Assembly (NCBI GenBank): GCA_024278175.1
Contig: JAJRTS010000070.1
Location: 62,001-126,000 of the forward strand
DNA from: Gemmatimonadales bacterium
GTDB taxonomy: Bacteria; Gemmatimonadota; Glassbacteria; GWA2-58-10
Length of the DNA: 64,000 nt
Direction of reading: 5' to 3'
Shown here piece by piece: positions 18,702-27,340 of this stretch. The notes beneath the pieces were generated by a model. That model ran no database searches, was not told the origin of the DNA, and saw only the letters and a program-made list of their open reading frames with translations. The position numbers and the translations under genes were made by a program. Every line of letters begins with the position of its first letter. The stretch's first letter is position 1.

Positions 18702-19836
18702 TGTCGGCTCCCTTCGCTCCGCTTCTGCTGATATTGATCATGATCCCCACGGCCCACATCGTGGTAACGAGGTTGGTTCCGCCATAGCTGAAAAACGGCA
18801 GGGGCAGCCCCGTGGTGGGGGTCATCCCGCTGACCACCATCATGTGCAGCAGCGCGGAACAGAAAATCATCATCGTCAGTCCGCTGGCCAGCAGGAACCC
18901 GTAGTAGTCGGGAGCTCCGCGGGCCACCTTTACGCCCATCACGCACAGGGCCAGGAACGCCGAGAGCACGGCCAGCGTGCCCAGGAAACCGAGTTCCTCG
19001 CCGATAATCGAGTAGATGAAATCAGTGTGGGCGGCGGGCAGGTAGAAATACTTCTGGCGGCTCTGGCCCAGGCCAAGTCCGGTGATTCCGCCGGAACCAA
19101 GCGCGATCCGGCTCTGGTAGGCCTGGTAGCCGATCCCCGATTTATCCACGCCGCTGTCGAGAAAACTGGTCAGCCGCTCGCTGCGGTAGCCCACTTTCAC
19201 CACGTACCTGTAGGTTACCAGCGGCACGGCCAGCAGCACGATCAGCAGGATGTGCGCGGGTCTGATCCCGCCGATAAAGCCAACCGTGAACACCATCACC
19301 AGCAGCACGGCGGCCATGCTGAGGTCCGGCTGTTTGACCACCAGCAGGAAGAAGATGCCGATAAAGATCAGGAAAGGCAGGAAACCGGCCTTGAAGCTGT
19401 GCAGCAGTTCGCGCTTACGCACCAGATAGCCCGCCGCCCAGCAGACCAGGAAAAACTTGGCCAGTTCCGATGGCTGGAAACTGACCGACCCCAGGTGGAT
19501 CCAGCGGCGTGCACCGCCGATAACGGGCGCGATCCCGTATGTGCCGGGTATCAGGCAAACGATCAGCAGGGCGGCGGTGGCAACCAGGGCCAGGAAACTG
19601 ATCGCGCGCATCCGGTGGTAGTCGATCCGCGAGGAAATCAACATCACGACAATCCCCACGGCGGCGCGCAGGGCCTGTTTTTCCAGATAGGCGAAACTGC
19701 CCAGGTTCTCGCTGCGGGCGGAGATATGGGTGGCGCTGAGGATAATGATTATCCCGGCCAGGGCCATCAGCACCGAGAGCACCATCATCCGTGCGCCGTG
19801 CCTGCTCGTGTCTTCTGTCGTTTTCTTACGCGTCAC
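18688..19836 (-). CDS. ftsW: SEDS peptidoglycan polymerase FtsW
   Basis: Multi-pass SEDS-family glycosyltransferase of about 382 residues acting with FtsI at the septum. About ten hydrophobic helices are seen. Family motifs include WIHLGSVSFQPSELAKF, KQPDLSMAAVLL, YQAYQSRIALGSGGITG-like sequence, and the C-terminal TTGLPLPFFSYGGTNL. The GTG at 19836 (VTRKKTTED) is the preferred start: the frame is open further upstream, but the extra 45 residues lie inside murD. It overlaps murD at its 5' end and murC at its 3' end. Confidence 0.95.
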   Translation of the reverse strand: MTRKKTTEDTSRHGARMMVLSVLMALAGIIIILSATHISARSENLGSFAYLEKQALRAAVGIVVMLISSRIDYHRMRAISFLALVATAALLIVCLIPGTYGIAPVIGGARRWIHLGSVSFQPSELAKFFLVCWAAGYLVRKRELLHSFKAGFLPFLIFIGIFFLLVVKQPDLSMAAVLLVMVFTVGFIGGIRPAHILLIVLLAVPLVTYRYVVKVGYRSERLTSFLDSGVDKSGIGYQAYQSRIALGSGGITGLGLGQSRQKYFYLPAAHTDFIYSIIGEELGFLGTLAVLSAFLALCVMGVKVARGAPDYYGFLLASGLTMMIFCSALLHMMVVSGMTPTTGLPLPFFSYGGTNLVTTMWAVGIMINISRSGAKGADSGQV

Positions 19837-21247
19837 TTCGGGCCATCTCCCCGACGATACGCCTGAAGGCGTCGCCGCGCTGCTCGTAGCTGGTGAACAT
19901 GTCGAAACTCGAACATCCCGGGCAGAGCAGGACAGCGTCACCGGCCCTCGCCTGCTCGCGCGCCTGAGCAACGGCCTGCTCCAGGGAGTCCGCGAGAATC
20001 ACCTGAGTCGCCTTGCCCAGGTCTTTTTCGATAATCTCCGCCGCCTCGCCGATAGCCACGATCGCCCGGACCCTTCGGTTTACTTCATCGGCAATCGCCG
20101 TGAAGGGAGCACCCTTGTGCCGGCCGCCCATGATCAGCACCAGCGGCTCGGTAAAACTTTCCAGCGCCCGCGCCACGGAGTCCACCGTGGTGGCTTTCGA
20201 ATCGTTGACGTACGTTACGCCGGCAACACTTCCCACCTGTTCCAGCCGGTGGGGAAGGCCCTCGAACGCCCGCACGGCCCGGCCGATCTCCCGGGGGGAA
20301 ACTCCGCAGGCGAGAGCGGCGCAGGAGGCGGCCAGGATATTTTCCACGTTGTGCGCGCCCCGCAGCGGAACGTCTTCCAGCCGGACTATTTCGGCGGGAG
20401 AGCCATCGGCGGTGCGAATCCGCAGGTGGCTCTCGTCCGCGTACGCCAGGCTCCGGGGTTGCTCGCGAAGGCTGAACCAGGCGGAGGGCACGTCGCCGGC
20501 AAGCTCTTTGCGCTTGGCCGTGTTGGCGTCTGCTGCGTTGAACACGGCCAGATCGTTGCTGGCCATGTGCTTGAACAGCCGGAACTTGGCCCTGTAGTAT
20601 TGCTCCACGGTGTCGTAGCGCTCCAGGTGATCCGGCGAGAGATTGAGCAGCAGGCCCACGCGGGGATGGAAACTCTCGACGCTATGGAGCTGGAAGCTGC
20701 TGATTTCCGCCACGATTACCGCCTCATCGCTCAGGTTGCGCACGGCGCTGCACAGGGCCAGCCCGATATTACCCGCCACCTTGTTTTTAATCCCCGCCTC
20801 GGCCAGGATCCGGCCCAGCAGGCTGACAGTTGTCGATTTGCCGTTGGTCCCCGTTACCGCCACCAGCGGCAGGGGAGAGTACCAGTAGGCGATTTCCACC
20901 TCGCCGAACACCGGGATCCCGGCCAGCTCCGGGGCGGAGAACAACTCCGCGCGCTCGTCGATACCGGGGCTGATCACGATAAAGTCGCTGCCGGCCGCAA
21001 AAGACGCCGACTGCTCGCCCAGGCTGATCGCCGCGCCGCGACGGGCCAGCGGACGGCAGGCGTTTTCCAGCTCCAGCGTGGAGTTGGAGTCTGTCAGCCG
21101 TACCCGGTAGCCGTGGTCCAGCAGAAGGTCGGCCGCGGCTATCCCGCTGCGTCCGGCGCCGAACACGGTAGCAGTGGCGGGAGCCGCCACCAGCGGCCCG
21201 GGCCGGGGGCGGGGAGCGAGCTCAACGCAGACCGGGACGAGGCTCAC
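19826..21247 (-). CDS. murD: UDP-N-acetylmuramoylalanine--D-glutamate ligase MurD
   Basis: Mur ligase of 473 residues that adds D-Glu to UDP-MurNAc-L-Ala. The N-terminal domain has FGAGRSGIAAADLLL, the central P-loop is VTGTNGKSTTVSLLGRIL at about 130-147, and the C-terminal domain includes VTYVNDSKATTVDSVARALESF and LIMGGRHKGAPF. The GTG start overlaps the murF stop (GTGA). No mraY lies between murF and murD, although most dcw clusters have it there. Confidence 0.97.
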   Translation of the reverse strand: MSLVPVCVELAPRPRPGPLVAAPATATVFGAGRSGIAAADLLLDHGYRVRLTDSNSTLELENACRPLARRGAAISLGEQSASFAAGSDFIVISPGIDERAELFSAPELAGIPVFGEVEIAYWYSPLPLVAVTGTNGKSTTVSLLGRILAEAGIKNKVAGNIGLALCSAVRNLSDEAVIVAEISSFQLHSVESFHPRVGLLLNLSPDHLERYDTVEQYYRAKFRLFKHMASNDLAVFNAADANTAKRKELAGDVPSAWFSLREQPRSLAYADESHLRIRTADGSPAEIVRLEDVPLRGAHNVENILAASCAALACGVSPREIGRAVRAFEGLPHRLEQVGSVAGVTYVNDSKATTVDSVARALESFTEPLVLIMGGRHKGAPFTAIADEVNRRVRAIVAIGEAAEIIEKDLGKATQVILADSLEQAVAQAREQARAGDAVLLCPGCSSFDMFTSYEQRGDAFRRIVGEMARSDA

Positions 21248-22632
21248 GCGCTCTCCCGGGCCGCAAGTTTTTCGATAACACGTTCCAGACGAATCCCCCG
21301 GCTGGCCTTGACCAGCAGCAGTTCATCACCGCCAAGTATTTTATTCAAGATTGTCCAGGCGCTGGCGGCATCCGCGGCGGCGAATACTCTGGACTGATCT
21401 CCACCATTATTCACCCAGACTTTTTTCATATCCTGTGCGTATTCCCCGACCATCACGGCCAGGTCCACACCAGCCTTTGCCGCCCGGACCGCAAGCTGCC
21501 TGTGAAGCTCGGGGGCAGCCTCCCCCAACTCCAGCATCTGGCCCAGCACGGCCACCCTGGGGCCGCCGTGTTCGAGCGCCATCAGTGTTTTCAGCGCCTC
21601 GGCCATCGAGAGCGGGTTGGCGTTGTAGGAGTCATCCAGCACGGTTAAGCCGCCGATTTTTTTCAACCGGCCGCGCATTGTCAGCGGCCGTACGGCCTCC
21701 AGACCTTGCCTGATCGCCTGGTCATCGAGACCCAGGGCGCGCCCTGCCGCCGCTGCCGCCAGAGCGTTGAGCGCGTTATAACGGCCCGGGGTGGCCAGCG
21801 TTATCGCCGTGTCCGGAGCGAGCGTAAACGACGGTGCGCCATTGCCGTTGAGCTTCAGACCGTCAGCGCGAACGTCGTTACCCGGCTCCAGCCCGAAACT
21901 GACCGTGTTCCCGAACCGTCCGGGCACGCTGGCGGCGAGCGGGCCGTTGTCTCCGCAGTAGATACAGACGCCGTCGGGCGAGGTCTCCTCGAACAGCTCG
22001 GTCTTGGCCGCCAGCACGCCCTTCACGCTGCCGAAACCCTCCAGATGGGCGGGGGCCACGTTGGTGATAACCGAGATTCGCGGTCTGACCATCCGGGCCA
22101 GTTCCCCGATCTCTCCGGGATGGTTCGCACCCAGCTCGGCCACAAGCACTTCGGTGTCCCCGGGCATGGCCAGCAGGGTCAGGGGTACGCCGATATGGTT
22201 GTTGTAGTTGCCCGCGGTGGCGTGTGTGCGCCAGCGTGTGCGGCTGAGCGAGGCGATCATCTCCTTGGTCGTGCTCTTGCCGTTGGAGCCGGTTACAGCC
22301 ACCACGCGCAGGCCACTGATGCGTTGGCGTGCGCTTGCGGCCAGGCGCTGAAGGGCCGCCAGGGAGTCCTCGACCTCGAAATACTGCAAGCCGGGGGGCA
22401 TCGGCTGCCGGTGGGCGGAGCTTTCGATAAGCGCGCCCGTGGCCCCGGCCGCGGCTGCCTGCTCCAGAAACGCGTTGGCGTCGAACGACTCGCCGCGCAG
22501 GGCGACAAACAACATGCCATCGCAGCGTACGCGGGTATCGGTAGCGACCCCCCGGTATTGCTTCTCCGCGCTATCGCCGAGCAGGCTGGACGAGGGCAGG
22601 GCGGACACGATCTGGGTGGTTGTCAGTTCCAT
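21244..22632 (-). CDS. murF: UDP-N-acetylmuramoyl-tripeptide--D-alanyl-D-alanine ligase MurF
   Basis: Mur ligase of 462 residues joining D-Ala-D-Ala to the UDP-MurNAc tripeptide. The N-terminal domain (GVATDTRVRCDGMLFVAL) is followed by the P-loop VTGSNGKSTTKEMIASL, the MurF-specific GNYNNHIGVPLTLL, and LDDSYNANPLSMAEALKTL in the C-terminal domain. The ATG is 9 bases after, and in frame with, the TAG stop of the upstream 226-residue gene. MurE, which makes its substrate, is not in the cluster. Confidence 0.96.
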   Translation of the reverse strand: MELTTTQIVSALPSSSLLGDSAEKQYRGVATDTRVRCDGMLFVALRGESFDANAFLEQAAAAGATGALIESSAHRQPMPPGLQYFEVEDSLAALQRLAASARQRISGLRVVAVTGSNGKSTTKEMIASLSRTRWRTHATAGNYNNHIGVPLTLLAMPGDTEVLVAELGANHPGEIGELARMVRPRISVITNVAPAHLEGFGSVKGVLAAKTELFEETSPDGVCIYCGDNGPLAASVPGRFGNTVSFGLEPGNDVRADGLKLNGNGAPSFTLAPDTAITLATPGRYNALNALAAAAAGRALGLDDQAIRQGLEAVRPLTMRGRLKKIGGLTVLDDSYNANPLSMAEALKTLMALEHGGPRVAVLGQMLELGEAAPELHRQLAVRAAKAGVDLAVMVGEYAQDMKKVWVNNGGDQSRVFAAADAASAWTILNKILGGDELLLVKASRGIRLERVIEKLAARESA

Positions 22633-22641
22633 AGCGTTTAT

Positions 22642-23322
22642 CTATACGTTCAGTCTAAGGTCCTGGTAGAGCAGGAGCGCTCCCTGCCGATCGAAAACGA
22701 GTACTTTCAGGCGGTTGTATTTCGAGGGCCGGTACTCGAGCGAAATCGGGGCCCTGACCTGTTTGAAGCGCCTGATGGAGTAACTGTCGCCGGAAGTATA
22801 GCTGAGTGCGTTGCCCGGCAGCACGTCGATATCCGGAAATGTCCCGTAGCGCTCCAGCAACCCGCTGTCGTGCTCGGCGAGTACGATCAGGTAGCCGTTG
22901 GCCGACTGCTCGTGCTCGCTGGTGTTCACCAGCCGGAAACTGACCAGCAGGCTGTCGTTGGAGGACGTAACCCGGAGTTCATCGATAGTGATCTTGTCCG
23001 AATACGCCCCGGGAGAGACCTCCATCGTGTCGCTGTTCCCACCGATCAGCAGCAGTGCTCCACGGCGCTGATCCACCTGTTTCTGCAGCGAGTCGACCCG
23101 TGCCTCCCGGTTGGCCAGTTGTTCGCGCAGGATCTGGGCGGAAGATGCAAGCTGCCGGTGTTCCGTCCTGAGCCGGTTGAAATTGACCACCGAGTAGACC
23201 GCGGTCCCGGCCAGAGAGAGCATCAGCACGAGCATCAGCACGATCTCCTTGACCGTGACCTCTATGGTAAGGGGTTCGCGTTTTGCACTGACCATGACGA
23301 TTGTGATCGTATTTTTTTTCAA
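22642..23322 (-). CDS. Unrecognised bitopic coiled-coil membrane protein in the murE slot of the dcw cluster
   Basis: Product of 226 residues that I cannot assign to a named family. A short charged cytoplasmic N-terminus leads to a membrane helix (EIVLMLVLMLSLAGTAVYSVV, about 25-46). A coiled coil follows (about 48-90, rich in E, Q, R and L), then a beta-rich periplasmic domain of about 130 residues ending YQDLRLNV. The TTG start at 23322 lies 23 bases after the ftsI stop. It ends in TAG, and the frame continues through three codons into murF. Its place between ftsI and murF suggests a role in cell-wall synthesis or division; that is inference. Confidence 0.75.
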   Translation of the reverse strand: MKKNTITIVMVSAKREPLTIEVTVKEIVLMLVLMLSLAGTAVYSVVNFNRLRTEHRQLASSAQILREQLANREARVDSLQKQVDQRRGALLLIGGNSDTMEVSPGAYSDKITIDELRVTSSNDSLLVSFRLVNTSEHEQSANGYLIVLAEHDSGLLERYGTFPDIDVLPGNALSYTSGDSYSIRRFKQVRAPISLEYRPSKYNRLKVLVFDRQGALLLYQDLRLNV

Positions 23323-23345
23323 TTGGCATCCCCCTGTTTGAACCG

Positions 23346-25364
23346 CTACGGCGCAGCCGATACGCTGTTGAGTTGCGACGCCAGCGAATATGAATTCTCC
23401 GCCGGACCATCCATGGCGGGTATTCCAACCAGTTGGCAGGCCAGTCCCGGCTCGATTGCGCTCGAGGGCGGCGGGTTCTGGGCCATCACCCTGTCCGAGC
23501 CGTCCACCGAGATCTTGAGGCCCAGCGCCATCAGGGTTGTCACGGCTTTGCGCAGCGGCATCCCGCGCACGTCGGGCATCACGGACGGATCAGGCGTTAC
23601 CTGCCCGGTTGCTTCCGGCGCCGGGGTGTGTGAGCCGGCGGCGCGGGCCAGCAGCTTTTTGTCCGGGATGCCGATCCGGGAACGGTCGAGCACGGTGCTC
23701 GATGAGAGCATCGTGTTGCGGATAATTTCGCCGAACACAGGGGCCGAGCTGGCGCCGCCCCAGCGCAGGTTGAAAGAGGGCTCGTTGATCATGACGAAAA
23801 GCGCTATCTGCGGGTCGTCGGCGGGGAAAAACCCGCCGAAGGAGCTGATATAGCCGTTGCCGCCGTAACCCTTGCCGGGATTGGCTTTCATGCTGGTGCC
23901 GGTCTTGCCGGCCACGGAGAATCCCGCAATTTTGGCCGCGGCGCCCGTACCGCTCTCAACAGCGCGCACCATTGCACGGCGCAGCTTGGCCACAACGTCC
24001 GCCCGGGTAGCGCGCCGCACCCGGCGGGCCTGGAACCGGTGGCGAACATTCCCGGTCTCGTCAGTTATGCGGCTGACCACCGCCGGCTCGTAGAGCGTAC
24101 CGCCATTGGCCAGCGCGGCATAAGCCATCGCCATCTGCAACGGCGTCACCAGCAGGCCGTAGCCGAATGACAGGCTTGTTTTTGTCATCCGATCCCAGCG
24201 GGCGGGTTGAAGCAGCCGCCCCTTGTCCTCGCCGCTGAATTCGCTGCCCGTGTAATTGCCGAATCCGAACGAGCGCAATACCCGGTAAAGCTCTTTCTCA
24301 TCGGTTCTCTGCACCAGTTTGGCCATGCCGATATTACTCGACTTGGAGATAACTTCCTCGAATGACAAGTTGCCGTAAGGGTGTACGTCCGGAATAACCC
24401 GGCGTCCAAGCCGCCACCTGCCGTTTTCGCAAAAGACCGAGTCCTCGAGGCTTACATGTCCGCCGCCGATCAGTGCGCAAGCCACGAAAGGTTTGAACGT
24501 GCTGCCCGGCTCGAACGGAAGATTCGTGGCCAGGTTCTGGAAAGCGCCGCTGGCGAAAGAACGCGTGGTGTTGAGGTCCACGCCCGGATAACTGGCCATC
24601 GCCAGAATCTCGCCGGTGGTGGGACGCACCGCCACCACGCATCCGTTGCGCGCTCCGCTTGTTTCCACGCTGCGGCGCAGGGCTTCCTCGACAATCTCCT
24701 GGAACTCGGCCTCGATAGTAAGTTGAATGCGGCAGCCGTTGGCCTGCTGATGGAGCGGGTAGTCGAGCATGTTGTATGGTTTGCCGCGGGCGTCGCGTTG
24801 GACCACCAGCCAGCCCGGCTCACCGCGAAGGCGCTTGTCCAGGGCGAACTCGATTCCCGCCAGACCTACCTCGTCGACCCCCACATATCCGATCAACTGC
24901 GCGGCCAGGCTGTGGCGGGGGTAATAGCGTTTGGAGGAGAGGACGAAGCCCACGCCGGGCAGGTTCATCTCGCGAAGCTTACGGACATTGACGGGATTGA
25001 CCTTCTGCCGGATCATCACGAACGGACGTTTTTGGGCGATCCTTTTCACTATATTAGCGGCAGGCATTCCGAGGTGGCTGGCCAGGGCTGTGGCGGTTTC
25101 GCGTCGGTTTTCGATCCGGGAGGGCACGGCGTAGACGTCCAGACCCTCGGCCGACACGGCCAGCGGCTCACCGTTGACGTCCAGGATGTCGCCACGGCGG
25201 GGTTGCAGGACGATCTTGCGCTTGTGCTGGCGGTCGGCTTCGGCCAGGTAATGCTCGCGCTGCAGGACCTGAATCCGGAACAGGTGTCCGGAAATCAGGC
25301 CGGCCAGCAGTACCAGGCACCAGAACACCAGCGACAGACGTGTGCGTGCCATGCGAGGGGTCAA
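23346..25364 (-). CDS. ftsI: Class B penicillin-binding protein FtsI/PBP3 with C-terminal PASTA domain
   Basis: Septal transpeptidase of 672 residues. One N-terminal membrane helix (LSLVFWCLVLLAGLISGHLF) precedes the pedestal domain (RRGDILDVNGEPLAVS). The transpeptidase has SxxK as EPGSTFKPF, SxN as SKSSNIGM, and KTGTS. A C-terminal PASTA domain starts at about residue 595 (MPDVRGMPLRKAVTTLMALG). TTG 25364 has AGAGGA in front; ATG 25352 is the alternative. The stop is TAG. Reading on adds eight residues to a TGA that overlaps the next gene's TTG. Confidence 0.96.
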   Translation of the reverse strand: MTPRMARTRLSLVFWCLVLLAGLISGHLFRIQVLQREHYLAEADRQHKRKIVLQPRRGDILDVNGEPLAVSAEGLDVYAVPSRIENRRETATALASHLGMPAANIVKRIAQKRPFVMIRQKVNPVNVRKLREMNLPGVGFVLSSKRYYPRHSLAAQLIGYVGVDEVGLAGIEFALDKRLRGEPGWLVVQRDARGKPYNMLDYPLHQQANGCRIQLTIEAEFQEIVEEALRRSVETSGARNGCVVAVRPTTGEILAMASYPGVDLNTTRSFASGAFQNLATNLPFEPGSTFKPFVACALIGGGHVSLEDSVFCENGRWRLGRRVIPDVHPYGNLSFEEVISKSSNIGMAKLVQRTDEKELYRVLRSFGFGNYTGSEFSGEDKGRLLQPARWDRMTKTSLSFGYGLLVTPLQMAMAYAALANGGTLYEPAVVSRITDETGNVRHRFQARRVRRATRADVVAKLRRAMVRAVESGTGAAAKIAGFSVAGKTGTSMKANPGKGYGGNGYISSFGGFFPADDPQIALFVMINEPSFNLRWGGASSAPVFGEIIRNTMLSSSTVLDRSRIGIPDKKLLARAAGSHTPAPEATGQVTPDPSVMPDVRGMPLRKAVTTLMALGLKISVDGSDRVMAQNPPPSSAIEPGLACQLVGIPAMDGPAENSYSLASQLNSVSAAP

Positions 25365-25403
25365 ATCAATCCTCTACGGGGGCTGGGGTTAACGCTCGTC
25401 GGT

Positions 25404-25754
25404 TCACCTGCCCAATCGGGGCGGTGAGGTTATCCTGATCCAGCGAATCCGCTCTGGATTGGGAAACTCCAGGCCAAGTTGTTCGCGGGCGTAGGATACT
25501 ATCCGCGAACGTGACAGGCTGGCTTGTTTCTGGCCAATCAGGACGGATTGCTCGGTAATTAACTTATTTTTTTCGGAATTCAGCTCCTGCGCTTCGATCA
25601 TAAACTGCTGGCCCACAGCGTGCTTGTATACCAGCAGAAACGAAACGGCCAGCAGGCAGAGCATCAGTAGTGCGCCTGCCGAGAGGAAATTGCGGCGGGA
25701 CTCGTGCCTGATCTCGACACTCTTCTGTCTGTATGCGGAGACGTAGGAATTCAT
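25404..25754 (-). CDS. ftsL: FtsL-like divisome protein
   Basis: Bitopic protein of 116 residues. A short cytoplasmic N-terminus precedes one membrane helix (FLSAGALLMLCLLAVSFLLVY, about 24-44). A periplasmic leucine-zipper-like segment follows (EAQELNSEKNKLITEQSVLIGQ), then VSYAREQLGLEFPNPERIRWI. Sequence conservation in FtsL is low; the call rests on size, topology and position between rsmH and ftsI, two bases after the rsmH stop. FtsL normally forms the FtsQLB complex that activates FtsWI. Confidence 0.85.
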   Translation of the reverse strand: MNSYVSAYRQKSVEIRHESRRNFLSAGALLMLCLLAVSFLLVYKHAVGQQFMIEAQELNSEKNKLITEQSVLIGQKQASLSRSRIVSYAREQLGLEFPNPERIRWIRITSPPRLGR

Positions 25755-25756
25755 CC

Positions 25757-26743
25757 TCAGGCCTGCTCCCCGGCGGAATCGCCGCCTGCCAGTTTACGCA
25801 CCGCCCTGAGCAGGGCGGAGCGGCTGCGCGGATTGCTCTCCACTTCCGCTGTATCGGGTCGCAGTGGCTTGCGGGTCAGGATTTCCGCCCGGGGCTTGCG
25901 GCCGCAAGCGCAGAGGGGAAGTCCCTTGGGACACACACACCCGCTGGCCAGCTCGACGAAACAGCGTTTAACAATCCGGTCTTCGAGACTGTGGTAGGAA
26001 ATCACCACCAGTCTCCCGTCCGATTTGAGAATGCCGAACAATTGTTCCAGACCTTCCTGAAGGGCCGCGAGCTCATCGTTGACCGCGATCCTGATGGCCT
26101 GGAAAACCTGTACGACATTTTTTCTTTCGCTCTGGCGGGGAACGGCTTTGCGGATCAAGTCCGCTAATTCCGCTGTGGATTGCAGCGGTTTCTCCCGGCG
26201 TTGCTCCACTATTTTTCTGGCGATACGCCGGTTGTACTTCGATTCGCCCCAGCGGCGGAAAATCCGTGCCAACTCGTCCTCGTCACTGGCTTCCAGCAGA
26301 TGCGCCGCGGTTGTTTTCTCCCTGGAGTCCATCCGCATGTCCAGCGGACCATCGCGGTCGCAACTGAATCCGCGCTGCGGGGTGTCGAACTGGTGGGAGC
26401 TTACTCCAAGGTCGAGCAGCACCCCATCGAACTCAATGTCTCTGAATATCCCGGCGGCCCCGCGGAAATTGCCCCGCTCGAGCCTGACTCGTTTTCCGAA
26501 AACGGACAGCTTGCGCGCCGCCTCGGCCAGCGCCTCGCCATCCCGGTCCAGTCCAAAGAGTTTCGTATCGTGTGGCGCCAGCTCCATCAGCGCCCGGCTG
26601 TGGCCACCTCCGCCCACCGTAGCGTCAAGGAAATCTCCCCCCGAGGCGGCCCCGAGCAGCTCGAGTGCCTGCCGCGGCATTGCCGGAGTATGGTAGCCGG
26701 CCTCTCCAGTCATTTCTGCTTTCGACGGACTGCTTGAATACAT
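25757..26743 (-). CDS. rsmH: 16S rRNA m4C1402 methyltransferase RsmH (MraW)
   Basis: SAM-dependent methyltransferase of 328 residues for the P-site cytidine 1402 of 16S rRNA. Motifs include YHTPAM, FLDATVGGGGHSRALMEL (SAM-binding), GVLLDLGVSSHQFDTPQRGFS, the insertion domain with PLDMRMDS, and the C-terminal VISYHSLEDRIVKRCF. ATG 26743 is taken; a second ATG at 26713 would also keep the core intact. It is the second gene of the dcw operon, 48 bases after mraZ. Confidence 0.97.
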   Translation of the reverse strand: MYSSSPSKAEMTGEAGYHTPAMPRQALELLGAASGGDFLDATVGGGGHSRALMELAPHDTKLFGLDRDGEALAEAARKLSVFGKRVRLERGNFRGAAGIFRDIEFDGVLLDLGVSSHQFDTPQRGFSCDRDGPLDMRMDSREKTTAAHLLEASDEDELARIFRRWGESKYNRRIARKIVEQRREKPLQSTAELADLIRKAVPRQSERKNVVQVFQAIRIAVNDELAALQEGLEQLFGILKSDGRLVVISYHSLEDRIVKRCFVELASGCVCPKGLPLCACGRKPRAEILTRKPLRPDTAEVESNPRSRSALLRAVRKLAGGDSAGEQA

Positions 26744-26791
26744 TAAGCCCGATATTAAGTAGAACAGTGTAACTGCGGATACAATTGCGTG

Positions 26792-27226
26792 TTAGTCGAG
26801 TACTTCAGCAATGTCCTCGAAAGTGAGGCCCTGTTCCTGTCCGAAAACCTGTGCGTAGTTTTCCTGCGCTTCGGGATCCCAGAGCTCCACGCGGTCGTTG
26901 GCGCCCTGGAAGACAACTTCTTTGTTCAGACCAGCCAGTTCGAGCAGTTCACGGCTGATCAGGATGCGGTTCTGCTTGTCCAACTGGACATCGGTGGCGT
27001 AACGGGTCCACTCACGCATGAAGAAGCGCAGGTTCTTCTTGTTGCCGGGCAGGTTCTGCAACTTCTCCAGAGTTTGTTCATACTGTTCGGGCGTATAGAG
27101 ATAGAGGCAGCCGTCCAGCCCGCGGTTGAGCACATAGGTGTCCACGCCGCCCGTGCGGAACTTGGGTGGAAGGCTGATCCTGCCCTTGGAATCGAGGTTG
27201 TTCTTTACTCTGCCCCAGTGCCTCAT
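26792..27226 (-). CDS. mraZ: Transcriptional regulator MraZ
   Basis: DNA-binding repressor of 144 residues built from two SpoVT/AbrB-like repeats (about 8-55 with LDSKGRISLPPKFR, and 80-125 with LDKQNRILISRELLELAG). It controls the dcw operon in known cases by binding repeats next to its own promoter. A matching set of three boxes lies 54-78 bases upstream of the ATG (see operator). First gene of the dcw cluster. Confidence 0.96.
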   Translation of the reverse strand: MRHWGRVKNNLDSKGRISLPPKFRTGGVDTYVLNRGLDGCLYLYTPEQYEQTLEKLQNLPGNKKNLRFFMREWTRYATDVQLDKQNRILISRELLELAGLNKEVVFQGANDRVELWDPEAQENYAQVFGQEQGLTFEDIAEVLD

Positions 27227-27279
27227 CGATTACGCCCTGATGCAAGAAAACAATGGTTTAGCAGGCTTAGGAATGAATT

Positions 27280-27304
27280 GACACAAATTCCCACTTTTTG
27301 CCAC
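27280..27304 (-). promoter_or_regulatory. MraZ operator: three 5-bp boxes with 5-bp spacing
   Basis: On the minus strand the sequence reads GTGGC, AAAAA, GTGGG, AATTT, GTGTC: three related 5-bp boxes separated by exactly five bases. This is the spacing described for MraZ sites in Escherichia and Mycoplasma. The boxes lie just downstream of the predicted -10 and upstream of mraZ, fitting autorepression of the dcw operon. Confidence 0.75.
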
Positions 27305-27312
27305 ACATTATG

Positions 27313-27340
27313 AATATAGGGTTAAAACTCGTGTTGTCAA
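27313..27340 (-). promoter_or_regulatory. Sigma70-type promoter of mraZ/dcw operon
   Basis: The minus strand carries TTGACA (27340-27335), a 16-base spacer and TATATT (27318-27313). The start of transcription would fall at about 27306, at the edge of the MraZ boxes. Confidence 0.65.
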
